Positions 27,413 through 38,068 of a stretch of 59,036 nucleotides of DNA are shown here, piece after piece; positions within the stretch are counted from its first letter, which is position 1; each line of letters opens with the position of its first letter. The notes under the pieces are model-generated. The model searched no databases, was not told the origin of the DNA, and saw only the letters and a program-made list of their open reading frames with translations. The stretch is taken from the NCBI GenBank assembly GCA_021324545.1, contig JAJPIX010000030.1, positions 1 to 59,036 of the forward strand. Direction: 5' to 3'. Position numbers and translations under genes: made by a program. This DNA is from Alphaproteobacteria bacterium (lineage in GTDB: Bacteria > Pseudomonadota > Alphaproteobacteria > Micropepsales > Micropepsaceae).

Positions 27413-27813
27413 GCCTGCTCAAGCTCGATCAGCGTGCCCACGAAATCCTTCGGGTGCAGGAAAATGACGGGCTTGCCATGCGCGCCAATTCTGGGCTCGC
27501 CGCTTCCAGTGATGGTGGCGCCCTTTGCCTTCATCCGGTCGCGCGCTTCGTAAATGTCGCCCACTTCGAAACAGAGATGGTGCACCCCGCCGTTCGGGTT
27601 CTTCTCGAGGAATTTGGCGATGGGGGAGTTGTCGCCCAGGGGTTCCAGCAGCTCGATCTTCGTGTTCGGCAATTCCACAAAAACGGTTGTGACGCCATGG
27701 TCGGGCTGCGGCACAGGCGCCGAGACCTTTGCGCCCAGCGTGTCCCGGTAGATCTTCGATGCCGCGATTGCGTCTTTTGTGGCGATAGCGACGTGGTTCA
27801 GGCGGCCGATCAT
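27409..27813 (-). CDS. mce: Methylmalonyl-CoA epimerase
   Basis: Glyoxalase-fold epimerase (134 aa) that interconverts the methylmalonyl-CoA stereoisomers during propionate and branched-chain catabolism. The start MIGRLNHVAIATKD carries the first metal His; GVHHLCFEVGDI and the C-terminal GTLIELEQ carry the others. It is coupled to the DUF1467 gene. In related genomes it follows rnj directly; here about 2 kb of accessory genes has been inserted between them. Confidence 0.95.
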   Translation of the reverse strand: MIGRLNHVAIATKDAIAASKIYRDTLGAKVSAPVPQPDHGVTTVFVELPNTKIELLEPLGDNSPIAKFLEKNPNGGVHHLCFEVGDIYEARDRMKAKGATITGSGEPRIGAHGKPVIFLHPKDFVGTLIELEQA

Positions 27814-27873
27814 GATGGGTTCCGTGCGCGGGTGGTAGCGTGACCGAAATCTGGCATTCCAAAGGCTACACAG

Positions 27874-28245
27874 CTAGGCGTAGCGCTTCCAGACCCATTC
27901 CGGCACGAACGATAGCAGCGTCAGAACCAGGAATATCCCGACGGCATTGTCAAACGCCCGAAGGCCGGGCTCGAGCACGCCCGCAGCGACAAGGGCGGTG
28001 AAGACCGCGGCCAGAAGAAGCAGGGGACCGGCGATATAGCAGTGCACGCGGTGACACCGCCGTGCGTTGAGCAGGCAACCGGCCGACATCCAGAAAAACA
28101 GAATGCTGCAAATTCCCGCTTCCACCCGCAGAGGCGGATGCATCAGCATGTCCGCCGCCCCGATGGCGAGGGGCAAACCCCACCAGAAACAGGCGCTCAG
28201 CGGATCGCGGGCCCAGTCGAGTTTGCCCGATGCTTTGGCGCTCAT
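27874..28245 (-). CDS. Four-helix membrane protein with RCHRVHCY motif, function unknown
   Basis: A 123-residue membrane protein with four predicted helices (LPLAIGAADML, AGICSILFFWMSAGCL, YIAGPLLLLAAVFTALVAAG, AVGIFLVLTLLSFVPEW). Between helices 2 and 3 is NARRCHRVHCYIAGP, where two Cys and two His could bind a metal. ATGA overlap joins it to the cysteine-rich gene before it, so they are made together. I recall similar pairs in other proteobacteria without known function, but cannot check this. A role in metal handling or redox is possible but unproven. The longer open frame up to 28551 is rejected because it overlaps the cysteine-rich gene. Confidence 0.7.
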   Translation of the reverse strand: MSAKASGKLDWARDPLSACFWWGLPLAIGAADMLMHPPLRVEAGICSILFFWMSAGCLLNARRCHRVHCYIAGPLLLLAAVFTALVAAGVLEPGLRAFDNAVGIFLVLTLLSFVPEWVWKRYA

Positions 28246-28466
28246 GCGCAGCAATTCGGGCCGGCGGCGGCCGCCTGGACGGGCGGACATTTGGTGTCGC
28301 CATAGGAGCAGAATACGCAGCAGTCGCCGGGCTTCGGCCTGAGCAGAGCGCCGCAATGCCGACAGTCGTAAAAATACACGCAAGCATCGGCCGGCATCGC
28401 TTCCCGGCTGCTGCGACCGCAATGCGGACAGGTAATTGTTGAATGCACGTTCGCCGTTCCAATCAT
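28242..28466 (-). CDS. Small cysteine-rich zinc-ribbon-like protein (GDCCVFCSYGD family)
   Basis: A 74-residue protein with a CPHCGRSS knuckle, FYDCRHCGALLR and the striking block PKPGDCCVFCSYGDTKCPP, ending GPNCCA. Ten cysteines in 74 residues and the paired CxxC knuckles indicate a zinc ribbon followed by a second metal or redox site. The function is unknown. I chose the ATG at 28466 because homologous-looking sequence begins just before TCPHCG; the open frame continues upstream to 28571. It is followed by the four-helix membrane gene with a 4-nt overlap. Confidence 0.72.
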   Translation of the reverse strand: MIGTANVHSTITCPHCGRSSREAMPADACVYFYDCRHCGALLRPKPGDCCVFCSYGDTKCPPVQAAAAGPNCCA

Positions 28467-28553
28467 CTCTTGGTCTGCTGGGCTCTGCGGCGTTCTGGCG
28501 ACCCATTTTAGCCGCTGCCGGCCCCTCGCCCTGATTTCTTCGTCGCGCCAAAC

Positions 28554-28576
28554 ATTAAACAATTGCAACATTTAAT
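28554..28576. repeat. AT-rich inverted repeat before the cysteine-rich gene
   Basis: ATTAAA ... TTTAAT arms six bases long flank an 11-base centre containing CAATTG. It is an AT island in a GC-rich neighbourhood, 88 bases upstream of the ATG at 28466 and 23 bases past the stop of the agmatine-deiminase-like gene. It could be an operator or promoter element for the cysteine-rich pair; I cannot identify a regulator. Confidence 0.35.
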
Positions 28577-28598
28577 TTCCGGCACAGGCATCAGCGAC

Positions 28599-29855
28599 CT
28601 ACGGCAAAGCAGGCATCTGTTGTGTGGCACAGTGCATCCCGCCGCCGCTATAGTGGATCGCTTCGTCATGGATTTGAACGATGCGGCGATCCGGAAAGAG
28701 GCTTTGCAAAATCCGCCTTGCCGCCTCGTCCTTGCGCCGGGTGCTCTCCGGGCGGCCGGGCCGCCAATAAGCGGACACAAGCACAACGCCATTCGATATC
28801 ACAAAATTCATGTAGCTGGCGGGAAGGATCACCCGGATCGGCTGTCCCGGCTTCGAACCGCGAAAGAAAGCAAGGCCGTCGTCCCCGGCCTTGAACGTGT
28901 ACGCCAGATAGATGGGATCGGCGGCCGGCATGCGGACAATGCGAAATGGCCGGCCGTCCTGATCGGTCGCCGATGTCAGAATGCGATAATTCTCCCCCAG
29001 CCGCTTATAGGAGGCGCGCAGGACCGGATCTGAATCGCGCTCCTGTGCCGTCACCTGTTCCAGCAGAATTGTATGCGGATCGGTGAAGCGCGCCATCTCA
29101 TCGATGTGGCCGCCCGCGCCGGCCGCGTAGATGTTGCCCGATACCGGCCCTTGCTGCTGCGCGTCGTCGTCCTCGGCCACGCCGCGCTTCAGCCAGATCA
29201 TTTTTTTCTGGCCAAGAACACGCAGCAGCTCATGTTCGATTTGCGCGCGCGTGAGATGCGGATTGCGCTGCATTTCGACCGACTCCACGGCCATGAGCGT
29301 GCCTTGGCCATTCACATCCCTGTCACCGCCTTCGCTCGCCAGCCTGGTGTGCAGAACGGGAAGACGAAGCATGGCTGCGATCTGACGGTCGATGCCTTCC
29401 TTTTTCATGGCCTCGGCGCTTCCGTTTGCGCAGTCGCCGTAACAGTTGAAGCTGAAATCCACGACCTTGAGATGGCCGCGATTGCCCTTGAGAAAAACGG
29501 GGCCAATGTCGCGATACCATCTGGTCGGGCTCGAACGGACGATTACGTACCGGATCCGGCGTTCATCCAGCCCGGCCTTGCGAAGCGCGCTCTTCAACTG
29601 CTGTTGCTGGGCAAAATCCGGCGAAACGAGATACAGGGCGACATTGGGCGCAAGCGCACGCACCATAGCCATGAGAACTGGCAGGTCGTTCTGGCCATTC
29701 TGCCTAAGCGCCGCCCCGAGCCAGACGGCCGATTGCGGCTCGAATTCGGCAGGATAGGTGAAAATTTCCGGTTGCGAGGCCGCGCCGGAGGGCGCCGCCG
29801 CGCCGCCCAAGAATGTCAGCAAGATCAATGCAGACGCAACTTGCGTGAGCTTCAT
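28599..29855 (-). CDS. Exported agmatine deiminase / peptidylarginine deiminase family protein
   Basis: A 418-residue guanidino-modifying enzyme with a signal peptide ending near GAAAPSGAASQ. Family landmarks in order: TRWYRDIGPVF, LASEGGDRDVNGQG, AGGHIDEMARF (catalytic His/Asp) and the nucleophile Cys in SGGGMHCATQQMP near the C-terminus. It probably hydrolyses agmatine or a similar guanidino compound in the periplasm; most agmatine deiminases are cytosolic, so the signal peptide is notable. It begins 35 nt after the rnj stop and could be read from the same transcript. Confidence 0.87.
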   Translation of the reverse strand: MKLTQVASALILLTFLGGAAAPSGAASQPEIFTYPAEFEPQSAVWLGAALRQNGQNDLPVLMAMVRALAPNVALYLVSPDFAQQQQLKSALRKAGLDERRIRYVIVRSSPTRWYRDIGPVFLKGNRGHLKVVDFSFNCYGDCANGSAEAMKKEGIDRQIAAMLRLPVLHTRLASEGGDRDVNGQGTLMAVESVEMQRNPHLTRAQIEHELLRVLGQKKMIWLKRGVAEDDDAQQQGPVSGNIYAAGAGGHIDEMARFTDPHTILLEQVTAQERDSDPVLRASYKRLGENYRILTSATDQDGRPFRIVRMPAADPIYLAYTFKAGDDGLAFFRGSKPGQPIRVILPASYMNFVISNGVVLVSAYWRPGRPESTRRKDEAARRILQSLFPDRRIVQIHDEAIHYSGGGMHCATQQMPALP

Positions 29856-29890
29856 GCGCGGTTTCCCCGGCGAGAAAATAGCGGCAGCAC

Positions 29891-31546
29891 CTACACCCGG
29901 ACAATCGTCACCCGCGTCACCGGCTTCTTGCCCCAGGCATCGGCCGCGGCGCGGCGAACGGCACGGCGGACACTTTCCCGCAGCGTCTCTTCATCGTCGT
30001 GCTTCGGATTGTAGCGGCGAAGCGCGCCATCCAGCGCTTCGCGCACCGGCGCCTCGATCGCTTCGGGGATGCCTTCCAGCAACAACGCCGGCTCGGCGGC
30101 GACACGGCCCTTGGGATCCAGAGGGATCATTACGGCAATGAGACCGCCAAAGCCCATCGCGCGGCGAGCCCGGGCAAGGCCAAGACCCTCCTCCACCATC
30201 ACACGGCCATCCATGTGGATGCGTCCTGAAGGCACTTCATCCACCAGCGCGGCGCGGCCGGGCGCAAGGCGCAGCATCTGGCCATTCTGAACGACAACCG
30301 CCTGGGGCACCTGCAGAGATTTGGCGAGGCGGGCGTGTTCGCTCATGTGGCGCAACTCGCCATGCACGGGTACGGCGATCTGCGGGCGCACCCAGCGGTA
30401 CATTTCGGACAGTTCCTCCCGCGCCGGGTGGCCGGAAACATGGACGAAATGATCTTCGACGGTCAGCACCTCCACGCCGAGCGCCGAAAGCTGGTTGTGC
30501 AGCTCGAAGATGGCAAGTTCGTTGCCGGGGATGATGCGCGAAGAAAAAATCACGGCGTCGCCGGGCCCCAGCGTCACCGCCGGATGATCGTTGCGCGCGA
30601 TACGCGCGAGCGCCGCACGCGGCTCACCCTGGCTTCCCGTGATGAGGTAAAGCACGCGGTTCGGCGGCAGGCGTTCGGCTTCCTCTTCGGCAAGGATCGG
30701 CGGGAAATCCTTCAGATAGCCGGTGTCTTTCGCAGCCGCGACGATGCGGTGCATGGAGCGGCCGACCAGCGCCAGCTGGCGACCGTGCACACGCGCCGCC
30801 TTGGCGATCGTATCCAGACGCGCCACATTGGAAGCGAATGAGGTGACCGCCACGCGGCCCCTGAGCGTGCCGATGAGATCGGTCAACGCCTTCCTGACAT
30901 CGGCTTCGGAGCCGGAATGACCCTGAACCAGCGCGTTGGTGGAATCGCAAACCATGGCGAGCACGCCCGCATCGCCGATTTTGCGAAAGGCATTCTCATC
31001 GGTCGTCTCGCCGATCAGGGGATCGGGATCGATCTTCCAGTCGCCAGTATGAACGACCACGCCGAGCGGTGTGCGGATGGAAAGCGCATTCGGTTCCGGA
31101 ATGGAGTGGGTGATGGAGAGGAATTCGACGGCAAACGGCCCCAGCGACAGCTTGCCGTGCAACGGCACGACATTCACCCGAACGCGATCCTGGAGCTCAG
31201 CTTCCTCCAGCTTGTCCTGAATCAGACGCGCGGTGAACGGCGTGGCGTAAAGGGGGCAGCGCAGCTGCGGCCACAAATAGCCGACCGCGCCGATGTGATC
31301 TTCATGCGCGTGTGTCAGCACGACCGCGACGACATCCTCGCGGCGTTCGGCCAGAAACCGGATGTCGGGCATGATCACATCCACGCCCGGCGTATCGGTC
31401 TCGCGGCCGAACAGCACGCCGCAATCCACCACCAGCCACTTGCGGGCATCGGGCGGGCCGAAGCCATAGGCATTGAAATTCATGCCGATCTCGCCCGCGC
31501 CGCCAAGCGGGAGAAGCACAAGCTCGTCTTCGCCGGAAAACGCCAT
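29891..31546 (-). CDS. rnj: Ribonuclease J
   Basis: RNase J (551 aa), a metallo-beta-lactamase/beta-CASP nuclease with 5'-exo and endonuclease activity in mRNA decay and rRNA maturation. The zinc motif HAHEDHIGAVG, the later THSIPEPNA, GDWKIDPDP, and beta-CASP motifs SGHPAREEL and PVHGELRHM are present. It starts immediately after the coaX stop. The position after nuoN-birA-coaX is standard in alphaproteobacteria. Confidence 0.97.
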   Translation of the reverse strand: MAFSGEDELVLLPLGGAGEIGMNFNAYGFGPPDARKWLVVDCGVLFGRETDTPGVDVIMPDIRFLAERREDVVAVVLTHAHEDHIGAVGYLWPQLRCPLYATPFTARLIQDKLEEAELQDRVRVNVVPLHGKLSLGPFAVEFLSITHSIPEPNALSIRTPLGVVVHTGDWKIDPDPLIGETTDENAFRKIGDAGVLAMVCDSTNALVQGHSGSEADVRKALTDLIGTLRGRVAVTSFASNVARLDTIAKAARVHGRQLALVGRSMHRIVAAAKDTGYLKDFPPILAEEEAERLPPNRVLYLITGSQGEPRAALARIARNDHPAVTLGPGDAVIFSSRIIPGNELAIFELHNQLSALGVEVLTVEDHFVHVSGHPAREELSEMYRWVRPQIAVPVHGELRHMSEHARLAKSLQVPQAVVVQNGQMLRLAPGRAALVDEVPSGRIHMDGRVMVEEGLGLARARRAMGFGGLIAVMIPLDPKGRVAAEPALLLEGIPEAIEAPVREALDGALRRYNPKHDDEETLRESVRRAVRRAAADAWGKKPVTRVTIVRV

Positions 31547-32332
31547 TCAGGCTTTCTGCCGCCGGGAGGCGTTGCGCGCGTGGATCATGACAAGCCCCCT
31601 TATGGTCAAATCGGGATCGAGGTGATCGATCACGCTGGTCTGACGGTGAAACGGATTGGCAAGGCCTCCCGTTCCGATCACGGTCATCGGCCTGCCATAC
31701 TCTTCCTTGATGCGCGCAATCAGGCCTTCGATGAGCCCGATATAGCCCCAGAACAGGCCGGACTGCATGGCGGGCACGGTATCCTTGCCGATGACATTCT
31801 GCGTGCGCTGCACGGCCACGCGCGGCAGCATGGCGGCGGCCTGATGCAGCGCCTCTGCCGACACATTCACGCCCGGCGCGATGACACCGCCTTCGTAATC
31901 GCCGTTTTCGCTGACGATGTCGAAGGTGGTGGCCGTGCCGAAATCCACCACGATCAGTGCGCCCTTGTAACGCTCATGCGCGGCAACGGCATTGACCAGA
32001 CGGTCTGCGCCCACGGCTGCAGGCCGGTCGGTCAGCACCCTGATGCCGAGATCCACGTCGGGGTCGCCCACGACGACCGCCTCGCACTTCAGATAGCGGC
32101 GGCAGAAAAGCCTGAGATCGAACAGCGCGGCCGGAACGACGGTCGAAATGACGGCGCTGTGGATGTCGCCGAATTCAAGGCCCTGCAACTGCAGCAACGG
32201 ATCCAGCAGGACCGCGTACTCATCGGCCGTGCGCGTGGCCACCGTGGCGGAGCGCCATTCGGCGCGGATCGCCTTGCCGTCATGCACGGCGAAAACGATG
32301 TTGGTGTTGCCGGCGTCAATGGCAAGCAGCAT
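31547..32332 (-). CDS. coaX: Type III pantothenate kinase
   Basis: CoaX (261 aa) phosphorylates pantothenate in the first step of CoA synthesis; unlike CoaA it needs a monovalent cation and is not feedback-inhibited. The ASKHA-fold ATP motif [15 protein letters not shown] is at the start, with [29 protein letters not shown] and [15 protein letters not shown] in the centre. TGATG joins it to birA, whose own reaction needs the same acyl-carrier metabolism. Confidence 0.97.
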   Translation of the reverse strand: MLLAIDAGNTNIVFAVHDGKAIRAEWRSATVATRTADEYAVLLDPLLQLQGLEFGDIHSAVISTVVPAALFDLRLFCRRYLKCEAVVVGDPDVDLGIRVLTDRPAAVGADRLVNAVAAHERYKGALIVVDFGTATTFDIVSENGDYEGGVIAPGVNVSAEALHQAAAMLPRVAVQRTQNVIGKDTVPAMQSGLFWGYIGLIEGLIARIKEEYGRPMTVIGTGGLANPFHRQTSVIDHLDPDLTIRGLVMIHARNASRRQKA

Positions 32333-33075
32333 CAGAAGAACACCTCACCGGCCGCGATCGTGCGAACGCGGTCCTGCGCGCCGCGCAAAATGAGCGCGCC
32401 CGTTTCATCGATGCCTTCAAACACGCCAGCCGTCTCCTCATTCTGCAGCCGCGCGCGGATGCGCTTGCCCAGATGCGACGCGCGCGAAAGCCAAGCGTCC
32501 CGGATCGGCGCGAAGCCCTGCGCGCGCCAAATGTCATACCATTTCGCGAAGGCGGCGGCGAGAACGGCCAGGGCTTCATGGTTCGACGGCACCGCCGCCC
32601 CGACGGCCGCGAGCGAAACAGCCGGGAATTCGGTGTGGGGCGGAAAATGCGCGAGATTCATGCCGATGCCGATGGCGAGCCACGCCGGCGGCTCGTTGCC
32701 CGTGGACGCCGATTCCAGAAGGATGCCGGAAATCTTCCGGCCGTTGGCCAAAACATCGTTTGGCCATTTCACGCGCACTTCGGCATGGCGCGCGTAATGC
32801 GAAACCGCATCGGAAGCGGCCAGCGCCGCAACAAACGAGATCTGTGCACATTCGCGCGCCGGCCTGCCCGGATCGATCAGCAGCGTCGCGCTGAGGTTGC
32901 CCTTTGGCGAAATCCATGCATGCCCTCGGCGCCCCCTGCCCGCCGTCTGCATGTCGGCATAAATCCAGACCGGCTCTCGCGGCTGCGTGGCGGCGAGGCG
33001 CCGCGCCTCATCGTTTGTGGAACCAACGCTTTCGAAGTGCAGACGGCCGTAGCCGGCCGGCCAGCCGGTGCTCAC
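32332..33075 (-). CDS. birA: Biotin--[acetyl-CoA-carboxylase] ligase, no DNA-binding domain
   Basis: BirA of the monofunctional class (247 aa) attaches biotin to carboxylase BCCP domains. It lacks the N-terminal helix-turn-helix, so it is not a repressor. Catalytic motifs: [25 protein letters not shown] (the GRGRRG biotinoyl-AMP loop), and [23 protein letters not shown]. It overlaps nuoN by 4 nt and coaX by 1 nt. Confidence 0.96.
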   Translation of the reverse strand: MSTGWPAGYGRLHFESVGSTNDEARRLAATQPREPVWIYADMQTAGRGRRGHAWISPKGNLSATLLIDPGRPARECAQISFVAALAASDAVSHYARHAEVRVKWPNDVLANGRKISGILLESASTGNEPPAWLAIGIGMNLAHFPPHTEFPAVSLAAVGAAVPSNHEALAVLAAAFAKWYDIWRAQGFAPIRDAWLSRASHLGKRIRARLQNEETAGVFEGIDETGALILRGAQDRVRTIAAGEVFF

Positions 33076-34508
33076 TTGAACAGCGCCTGCGCGGCGGTTC
33101 CCGCGGCGGCGACGATCGGGGCGGCGAACACGACGAAGAACAGCGTGAAGGCGCCGGCGCCTGCCATGACCGTGCCGATGCGGCCGCCGAAATCGCGCTC
33201 AAAGGCGGGCGCAGGAGCGTCCATGTACATGATCTTCACGATGCGCAGATAATAGAAGGCGCCGACGACGCTCGCGATCACGCCGAGCAACGCCAACGCA
33301 TAGAGATGCGCGTTGATGGCGGCCATGAAGACATAGAATTTGGCGAGAAATCCGGCGAGCGGCGGAATGCCGGCCAGGCTGAACATGAAAGCCGCCATGG
33401 CGAAGGCGAATTTCGGCTGCGTGCGTGCCAGGCCCGCAAGATCGGAGATCGTCTCCACATATTCGCCTTCGCGCTTCATCGCGAGAATGCAGGCGAAGAC
33501 ACCCGCGTTGGTGACGAGATAGATAGTCATGTAAACGAGCACGCTCGCAATGCCCTGCGGCGTGCCGGCCGCCAGCCCCAGCAGGGCGTAGCCCATGTGG
33601 CCGATGGAACTGTAGGCCATCAGCCGCTTGATGTTGGCCTGTCCGATGGCGGCAACTGCGCCCAGCGCCATCGAGAGCGCGGCGATGACCTGAACGACCT
33701 GTTGCCACTGATGCAGGGCATCGGGAAACGGCACGATGATGGCGCGCAGGATCAGCGCCATCGCCGCCACCTTCGGCGCGGTTATGAAGAATGCCGTCAC
33801 GGGCGTGGGCGAGCCTTCGTAAACATCGGGTGTCCACATGTGGAACGGCACCGCGGCGATCTTGAAGACAAGACCGGCGATCAGGAACACCAGCCCGAAG
33901 ATCAGACCGATATTCACGCCGGTCTTGCCGACGACCGCCGCGACGCCGGCGAAGCTGACAGTCCCGGTGAATCCATAGACCAGCGAAATGCCGTAAAGCA
34001 GCATACCTGACGAAAGCGCGCCGAGGACGAAATATTTGAGGCCGGCCTCGGTGGAGCGGATCGAATCGCGCTTGAAGGCGGCAAGCACATACAGCGCAAG
34101 GCTGTGCAGCTCCAGCCCCATGTAAAGCGCGATGAAGCTGTTGGCGGAGACCATCAGCATCATGCCCAGTGTGGCCAGCACGATCAGAACCGGATATTCG
34201 AACCGCATGAGCCGTTCGGTTTCGAGATAGGCCTGCGCCATCAGGAGCGTGGCCGCGGCGCCAAGAAGCGCCAGCACATTCACGAAGCGCGAAAAACCGT
34301 CGGCAATAAAGGCGCCATTGAAAGCGGTGCCGTCGGCGCCGACAACGACAAAATAGGCGGCAATCACAAAAAGGAGGATCGAGAGATTCGATACGACGCT
34401 CTGGCTCCTGTCGCCGCGAAACACGCCGAACAGAAGGAGCAGAATGCCGCCGCCCGCCACAACGAATTCGGGGAGCAGCACGGCATAACTTTGTTCAAGA
34501 CCGCTCAT
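33072..34508 (-). CDS. nuoN: NADH-quinone oxidoreductase subunit N
   Basis: Antiporter-like proton-pumping subunit (478 aa) of complex I with about 14 membrane helices. The conserved Lys/Glu helices are visible ([36 protein letters not shown]). It is the last nuo gene, overlapping nuoM and birA by 4 nt each. Confidence 0.97.
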   Translation of the reverse strand: MSGLEQSYAVLLPEFVVAGGGILLLLFGVFRGDRSQSVVSNLSILLFVIAAYFVVVGADGTAFNGAFIADGFSRFVNVLALLGAAATLLMAQAYLETERLMRFEYPVLIVLATLGMMLMVSANSFIALYMGLELHSLALYVLAAFKRDSIRSTEAGLKYFVLGALSSGMLLYGISLVYGFTGTVSFAGVAAVVGKTGVNIGLIFGLVFLIAGLVFKIAAVPFHMWTPDVYEGSPTPVTAFFITAPKVAAMALILRAIIVPFPDALHQWQQVVQVIAALSMALGAVAAIGQANIKRLMAYSSIGHMGYALLGLAAGTPQGIASVLVYMTIYLVTNAGVFACILAMKREGEYVETISDLAGLARTQPKFAFAMAAFMFSLAGIPPLAGFLAKFYVFMAAINAHLYALALLGVIASVVGAFYYLRIVKIMYMDAPAPAFERDFGGRIGTVMAGAGAFTLFFVVFAAPIVAAAGTAAQALFK

Positions 34509-36046
34509 GGGTGCGCTCCCGCTTTTTCGCGGGCGGCCAGCGTTTGCGCCCTGTCAAATGCCAGCGCCACCTGATGCTCGCGCACAAGATGCGCGACCGA
34601 AACAGACGTCACATCGAAAACGAATTTCGGATAGACGCCCATGATGATCGTGATCACGACTAGCGGCGCAAGAATTGCCACTTCGCGCGGCGACAGATCC
34701 TTGATGGCCTGAAGGCCGGGCTTCACCAGGCGGCCAAAAACGACCCGCCAGTAGAGATAAAGCATATAGGCCGCTGCCCAGATGACGCCGGTTGCCGCCA
34801 GGATAACGACCCAGGTATCCACCCGGAACGTGCCGAGCATGGTGAGGAATTCGCCTACAAATCCGCTTGTGCCCGGCAACCCCACATTGGCGAGCGTGAA
34901 CACCATGAAACAGGCCGCGTAAACCGGCATCCGGTTCACGAGCCCGCCGTAGGCGGCGATTTCGCGCGTATGCATGCGGTCGTAGATCACGCCCACGCAA
35001 AGGAACAGCGCGCCCGAAACGACGCCGTGGCTGAGCATCTGGAATATGCCGCCGTCGATGCCCTGCTGTGTGAGCGCAAACGTGCCCATGGTGACAAAGC
35101 CCATATGCGCGACAGAGGAATAGGCGATGAGCTTTTTCATGTCCTCCTGCGCCAGCGCCACGAACGACGTGTAAATGATCGCCATGACGGACAGCGCCCA
35201 GATCAGCGGCGTGAACGTGACGGAGGCGCTGGCAAACATCGGCACGGAAAACCGCAGAAAACCATATCCGCCCATCTTCAGCAGCACGCCGGCAAGGATG
35301 ACGGACCCGGCCGTCGGCGCCTCCACATGCGCATCCGGAAGCCATGTGTGCACCGGCCACATCGGCATCTTGACGGCGAACGAGGCAAAAAAAGCGAGCC
35401 ACAGCCAGAACTGCATCGCGACCGGGAAGTGCGCGCTCGAGAGAAGGGTCTCGATGTCGGTGGTTCCCGTGTAGAAATACATCGCGAGAATTGCCAGCAG
35501 CATCAGCACCGAGCCGAGCAGCGTGTAGAGAAAGAACTTGAAGCTGGCGTACACACGCCGCTTTCCGCCCCACACGCCGATGATGAGGAACATCGGGATC
35601 AGGCCGCCCTCGAAGAAGAAATAGAACAGCACCATGTCGAGCGCGCAGAACACGCCGATCATGAGCGTCTGCATGGCCAGGAACGCGATCATGTATTCCG
35701 GCACGCGATCGGTGATCGAGGTCCAGCTCGCCAATATGCAGAACGGCATCAGGCCGGCGGTGAGCACGATGAACAGCATCGAAATGCCGTCGATGCCCAT
35801 GTGATAGGTGATGTTACCGCCCAGCCAGGTTGCGCGCTCCTCGAACTGGAACGCCGCGGTGTGACCGTCGAAATTTGCCCAGATATAGATCGCAACGGCG
35901 AGGTCCGCGATCGTGGCGATCAGCGCGACCCAGCGCGCATTCCGCGCAACAGTCTCCGGGCTTCCGCGCGTCACGAGAATGAAAAGCACACCAACCAGCG
36001 GAAGGAAGGTGACGACCGAAAGCGCGTGGGCGGCAAACCAGCTCAT
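34505..36046 (-). CDS. nuoM: NADH-quinone oxidoreductase subunit M
   Basis: Antiporter-like subunit (513 aa) of the membrane arm. Landmarks include the N-terminal [18 protein letters not shown] helix with the pump Lys, the His-bearing [21 protein letters not shown] and [18 protein letters not shown]. It overlaps nuoL and nuoN by 4 nt each. The C-terminus is rich in charged residues ([15 protein letters not shown]), as is common. Confidence 0.97.
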   Translation of the reverse strand: MSWFAAHALSVVTFLPLVGVLFILVTRGSPETVARNARWVALIATIADLAVAIYIWANFDGHTAAFQFEERATWLGGNITYHMGIDGISMLFIVLTAGLMPFCILASWTSITDRVPEYMIAFLAMQTLMIGVFCALDMVLFYFFFEGGLIPMFLIIGVWGGKRRVYASFKFFLYTLLGSVLMLLAILAMYFYTGTTDIETLLSSAHFPVAMQFWLWLAFFASFAVKMPMWPVHTWLPDAHVEAPTAGSVILAGVLLKMGGYGFLRFSVPMFASASVTFTPLIWALSVMAIIYTSFVALAQEDMKKLIAYSSVAHMGFVTMGTFALTQQGIDGGIFQMLSHGVVSGALFLCVGVIYDRMHTREIAAYGGLVNRMPVYAACFMVFTLANVGLPGTSGFVGEFLTMLGTFRVDTWVVILAATGVIWAAAYMLYLYWRVVFGRLVKPGLQAIKDLSPREVAILAPLVVITIIMGVYPKFVFDVTSVSVAHLVREHQVALAFDRAQTLAAREKAGAHP

Positions 36047-38064
36047 GGCACGGCCCCCGCGAACATGAACCAGGTGATGATGGCGACAAGGCCGATCAGC
36101 ATCGCGAAAGCATAATGATAGACGTAGCCGGACTGCAGGCGCACGGCGCCGCGCGTGGCATCCAGAACGCGCGCGGCTATGCCGTCTGGTCCAAGACCAT
36201 CAATGATCTTGCCGTCGCCAACTTTCCACAGCTTGCGCGCGATCCAGAAAGCAGGCTGCACCAACAAAAAGTCATAAATCTCGTCGAAATACCACTTGTT
36301 GTACAGAAATCGGTAGAGCAACCCGCCCCGTGCGGCCAACTGCGGCGGAAGCTCCGGATGCAGCACGTAATAATAGTAGGCGACGCCAAAACCGATAATG
36401 GTGAGAACGAGCGGCGCAAATTCCACCCAAAGCGGTACCTCGGCGCCGGCGTGATGACCTGCGGCCACAGCCACCGTACTGTTCCAGAAGGCATGAGAGA
36501 GGTCGCCAACGAACACCGCCTGGAAGATTGCGCCTGCAACCAACGCGCCGATGGCAAGAACACCCAGCGGAATAAGCATGCTGAGGGGAGATTCATGCAC
36601 TTTGGAAAGATCCAGCGGCTCGCCATGAGCATGATCGCCCGGCTCGTCATGCGCATGTGCATCCGCATCGGCATGCGCCAGATGCTGCTTTTGCGTACCG
36701 CGATAGGGGCCGTGAAATGTCATCAGAAACTGGCGCCAAGAATAGAATGACGTGAAACCGGCGGAAATCAGCGTAAGGACGAAGGCGTAAGTCCCGATTC
36801 CCGTGGCGGACAGATAAGTGGCGTTGATGATGCCGTCCTTGGAATAGAAGCCGGCGGTGCCCACGCCGAGCAACGGAATTCCCACGCCCGTAAGCGCCAG
36901 ATTGCCGATCAGCATCATCGCCCAGGTATAGGGAATGTACCTGGCAAGCCCGCCCATCTTGCGCATGTCCTGCTCGTGATGCATCGCGGTGATTACCGAA
37001 CCGGCGCTGAGGAACAGAAGCGCCTTGAAGAAGGCGTGCGTGAAGAGGTGGAACATTGCCGCGCCGTAGGCAGACACGCCGGCGGCGGCGAACATGTAGC
37101 CAAGTTGCGAACAGGTCGAATAGGCGATGACCCGCTTGATATCGTTCTGGAAGAGACCAACGGTGGCCGCGAAAAACGCGGTCGTGGCGCCGATAAATGC
37201 GACGAAAGCAAGCGCATCGGGCGCGAGTTCGAACATGGGAGAGCAGCGGCAGACCAGAAACACGCCGGCCGTCACCATCGTGGCCGCATGGATCAGCGCT
37301 GAGACCGGCGTGGGGCCTTCCATTGCATCCGGCAACCATGTGTGGAGCAGGAATTGCGCCGACTTTCCCATCGCGCCCACGAACAGGAGCAGACAGAGTG
37401 TCGTGAGGATATCGACATTCCAGCTTCCGAAAACAAATGTCTTCCCGACATATTTATGCGCGTCCGCAAACACCGTGTTGAAATCGAGCGAATGAAAAAC
37501 CAGAAAGACGCCAAAAATGCCCAGCGCAAATCCGAAATCGCCCACGCGGTTCACAACGAACGCCTTGATCGCCGCGGCATTGGCCGATGGCCGCTGATAC
37601 CAGAACCCGATCAGCAGGTAAGACGCGAGGCCAACGCCTTCCCAGCCGAAGAACATCTGCACAAAGTTGTTCGCCGTCACCAGCATCAGCATGGCGAAGG
37701 TGAAAAGCGACAGATAAGAGAAGAAGCGCGGCCGGCCGGGATCCTCTTGCATGTAGCCGATGGAATAGAGGTGAACAAGCGAGGAAACCCCCGTGACGAC
37801 GACCAGCATGACGGCGGTGAGCGAATCGATGCGCAGCGCCCATTCCGCGTCGAAATCACCGGTACCTATCCATTGCGCGATGTGAATGAAGTAGGGGCCG
37901 TTTCCCATCAGCGCGATATCGTAAAAGACGATGCACGAGAGCACGGTGGAAACGAACAGCAGCGCGGTGGTGATGATCTCGGACGCGCGCGCTCCGATCA
38001 GCCAGCCAAACAATCCCGCAATGGCGCAACCCAGAAGGGGAAGGAAAACGATGGCCTGATACAT
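36043..38064 (-). CDS. nuoL: NADH-quinone oxidoreductase subunit L
   Basis: Distal antiporter-like subunit (673 aa) with the long lateral helix at the C-terminus. [29 protein letters not shown] is diagnostic. A His/Asp/Ala-rich loop ([20 protein letters not shown]) sits near residue 468, between helices, and is not part of the conserved core. It begins 4 nt after nuoK. Confidence 0.97.
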   Translation of the reverse strand: MYQAIVFLPLLGCAIAGLFGWLIGARASEIITTALLFVSTVLSCIVFYDIALMGNGPYFIHIAQWIGTGDFDAEWALRIDSLTAVMLVVVTGVSSLVHLYSIGYMQEDPGRPRFFSYLSLFTFAMLMLVTANNFVQMFFGWEGVGLASYLLIGFWYQRPSANAAAIKAFVVNRVGDFGFALGIFGVFLVFHSLDFNTVFADAHKYVGKTFVFGSWNVDILTTLCLLLFVGAMGKSAQFLLHTWLPDAMEGPTPVSALIHAATMVTAGVFLVCRCSPMFELAPDALAFVAFIGATTAFFAATVGLFQNDIKRVIAYSTCSQLGYMFAAAGVSAYGAAMFHLFTHAFFKALLFLSAGSVITAMHHEQDMRKMGGLARYIPYTWAMMLIGNLALTGVGIPLLGVGTAGFYSKDGIINATYLSATGIGTYAFVLTLISAGFTSFYSWRQFLMTFHGPYRGTQKQHLAHADADAHAHDEPGDHAHGEPLDLSKVHESPLSMLIPLGVLAIGALVAGAIFQAVFVGDLSHAFWNSTVAVAAGHHAGAEVPLWVEFAPLVLTIIGFGVAYYYYVLHPELPPQLAARGGLLYRFLYNKWYFDEIYDFLLVQPAFWIARKLWKVGDGKIIDGLGPDGIAARVLDATRGAVRLQSGYVYHYAFAMLIGLVAIITWFMFAGAVP

Positions 38065-38068
38065 CCCC

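Noticed and set aside
28246-28551. N-terminal extension of the four-helix membrane protein
   Set aside because: It overlaps the cysteine-rich gene, whose coding sense is much stronger; the ATGA at 28242-28245 fits a start there.
30917-32797. A 626-codon plus-strand frame opposite rnj, coaX and birA
   Set aside because: Fully antisense to intact genes; composition is that of a GC-rich shadow frame.
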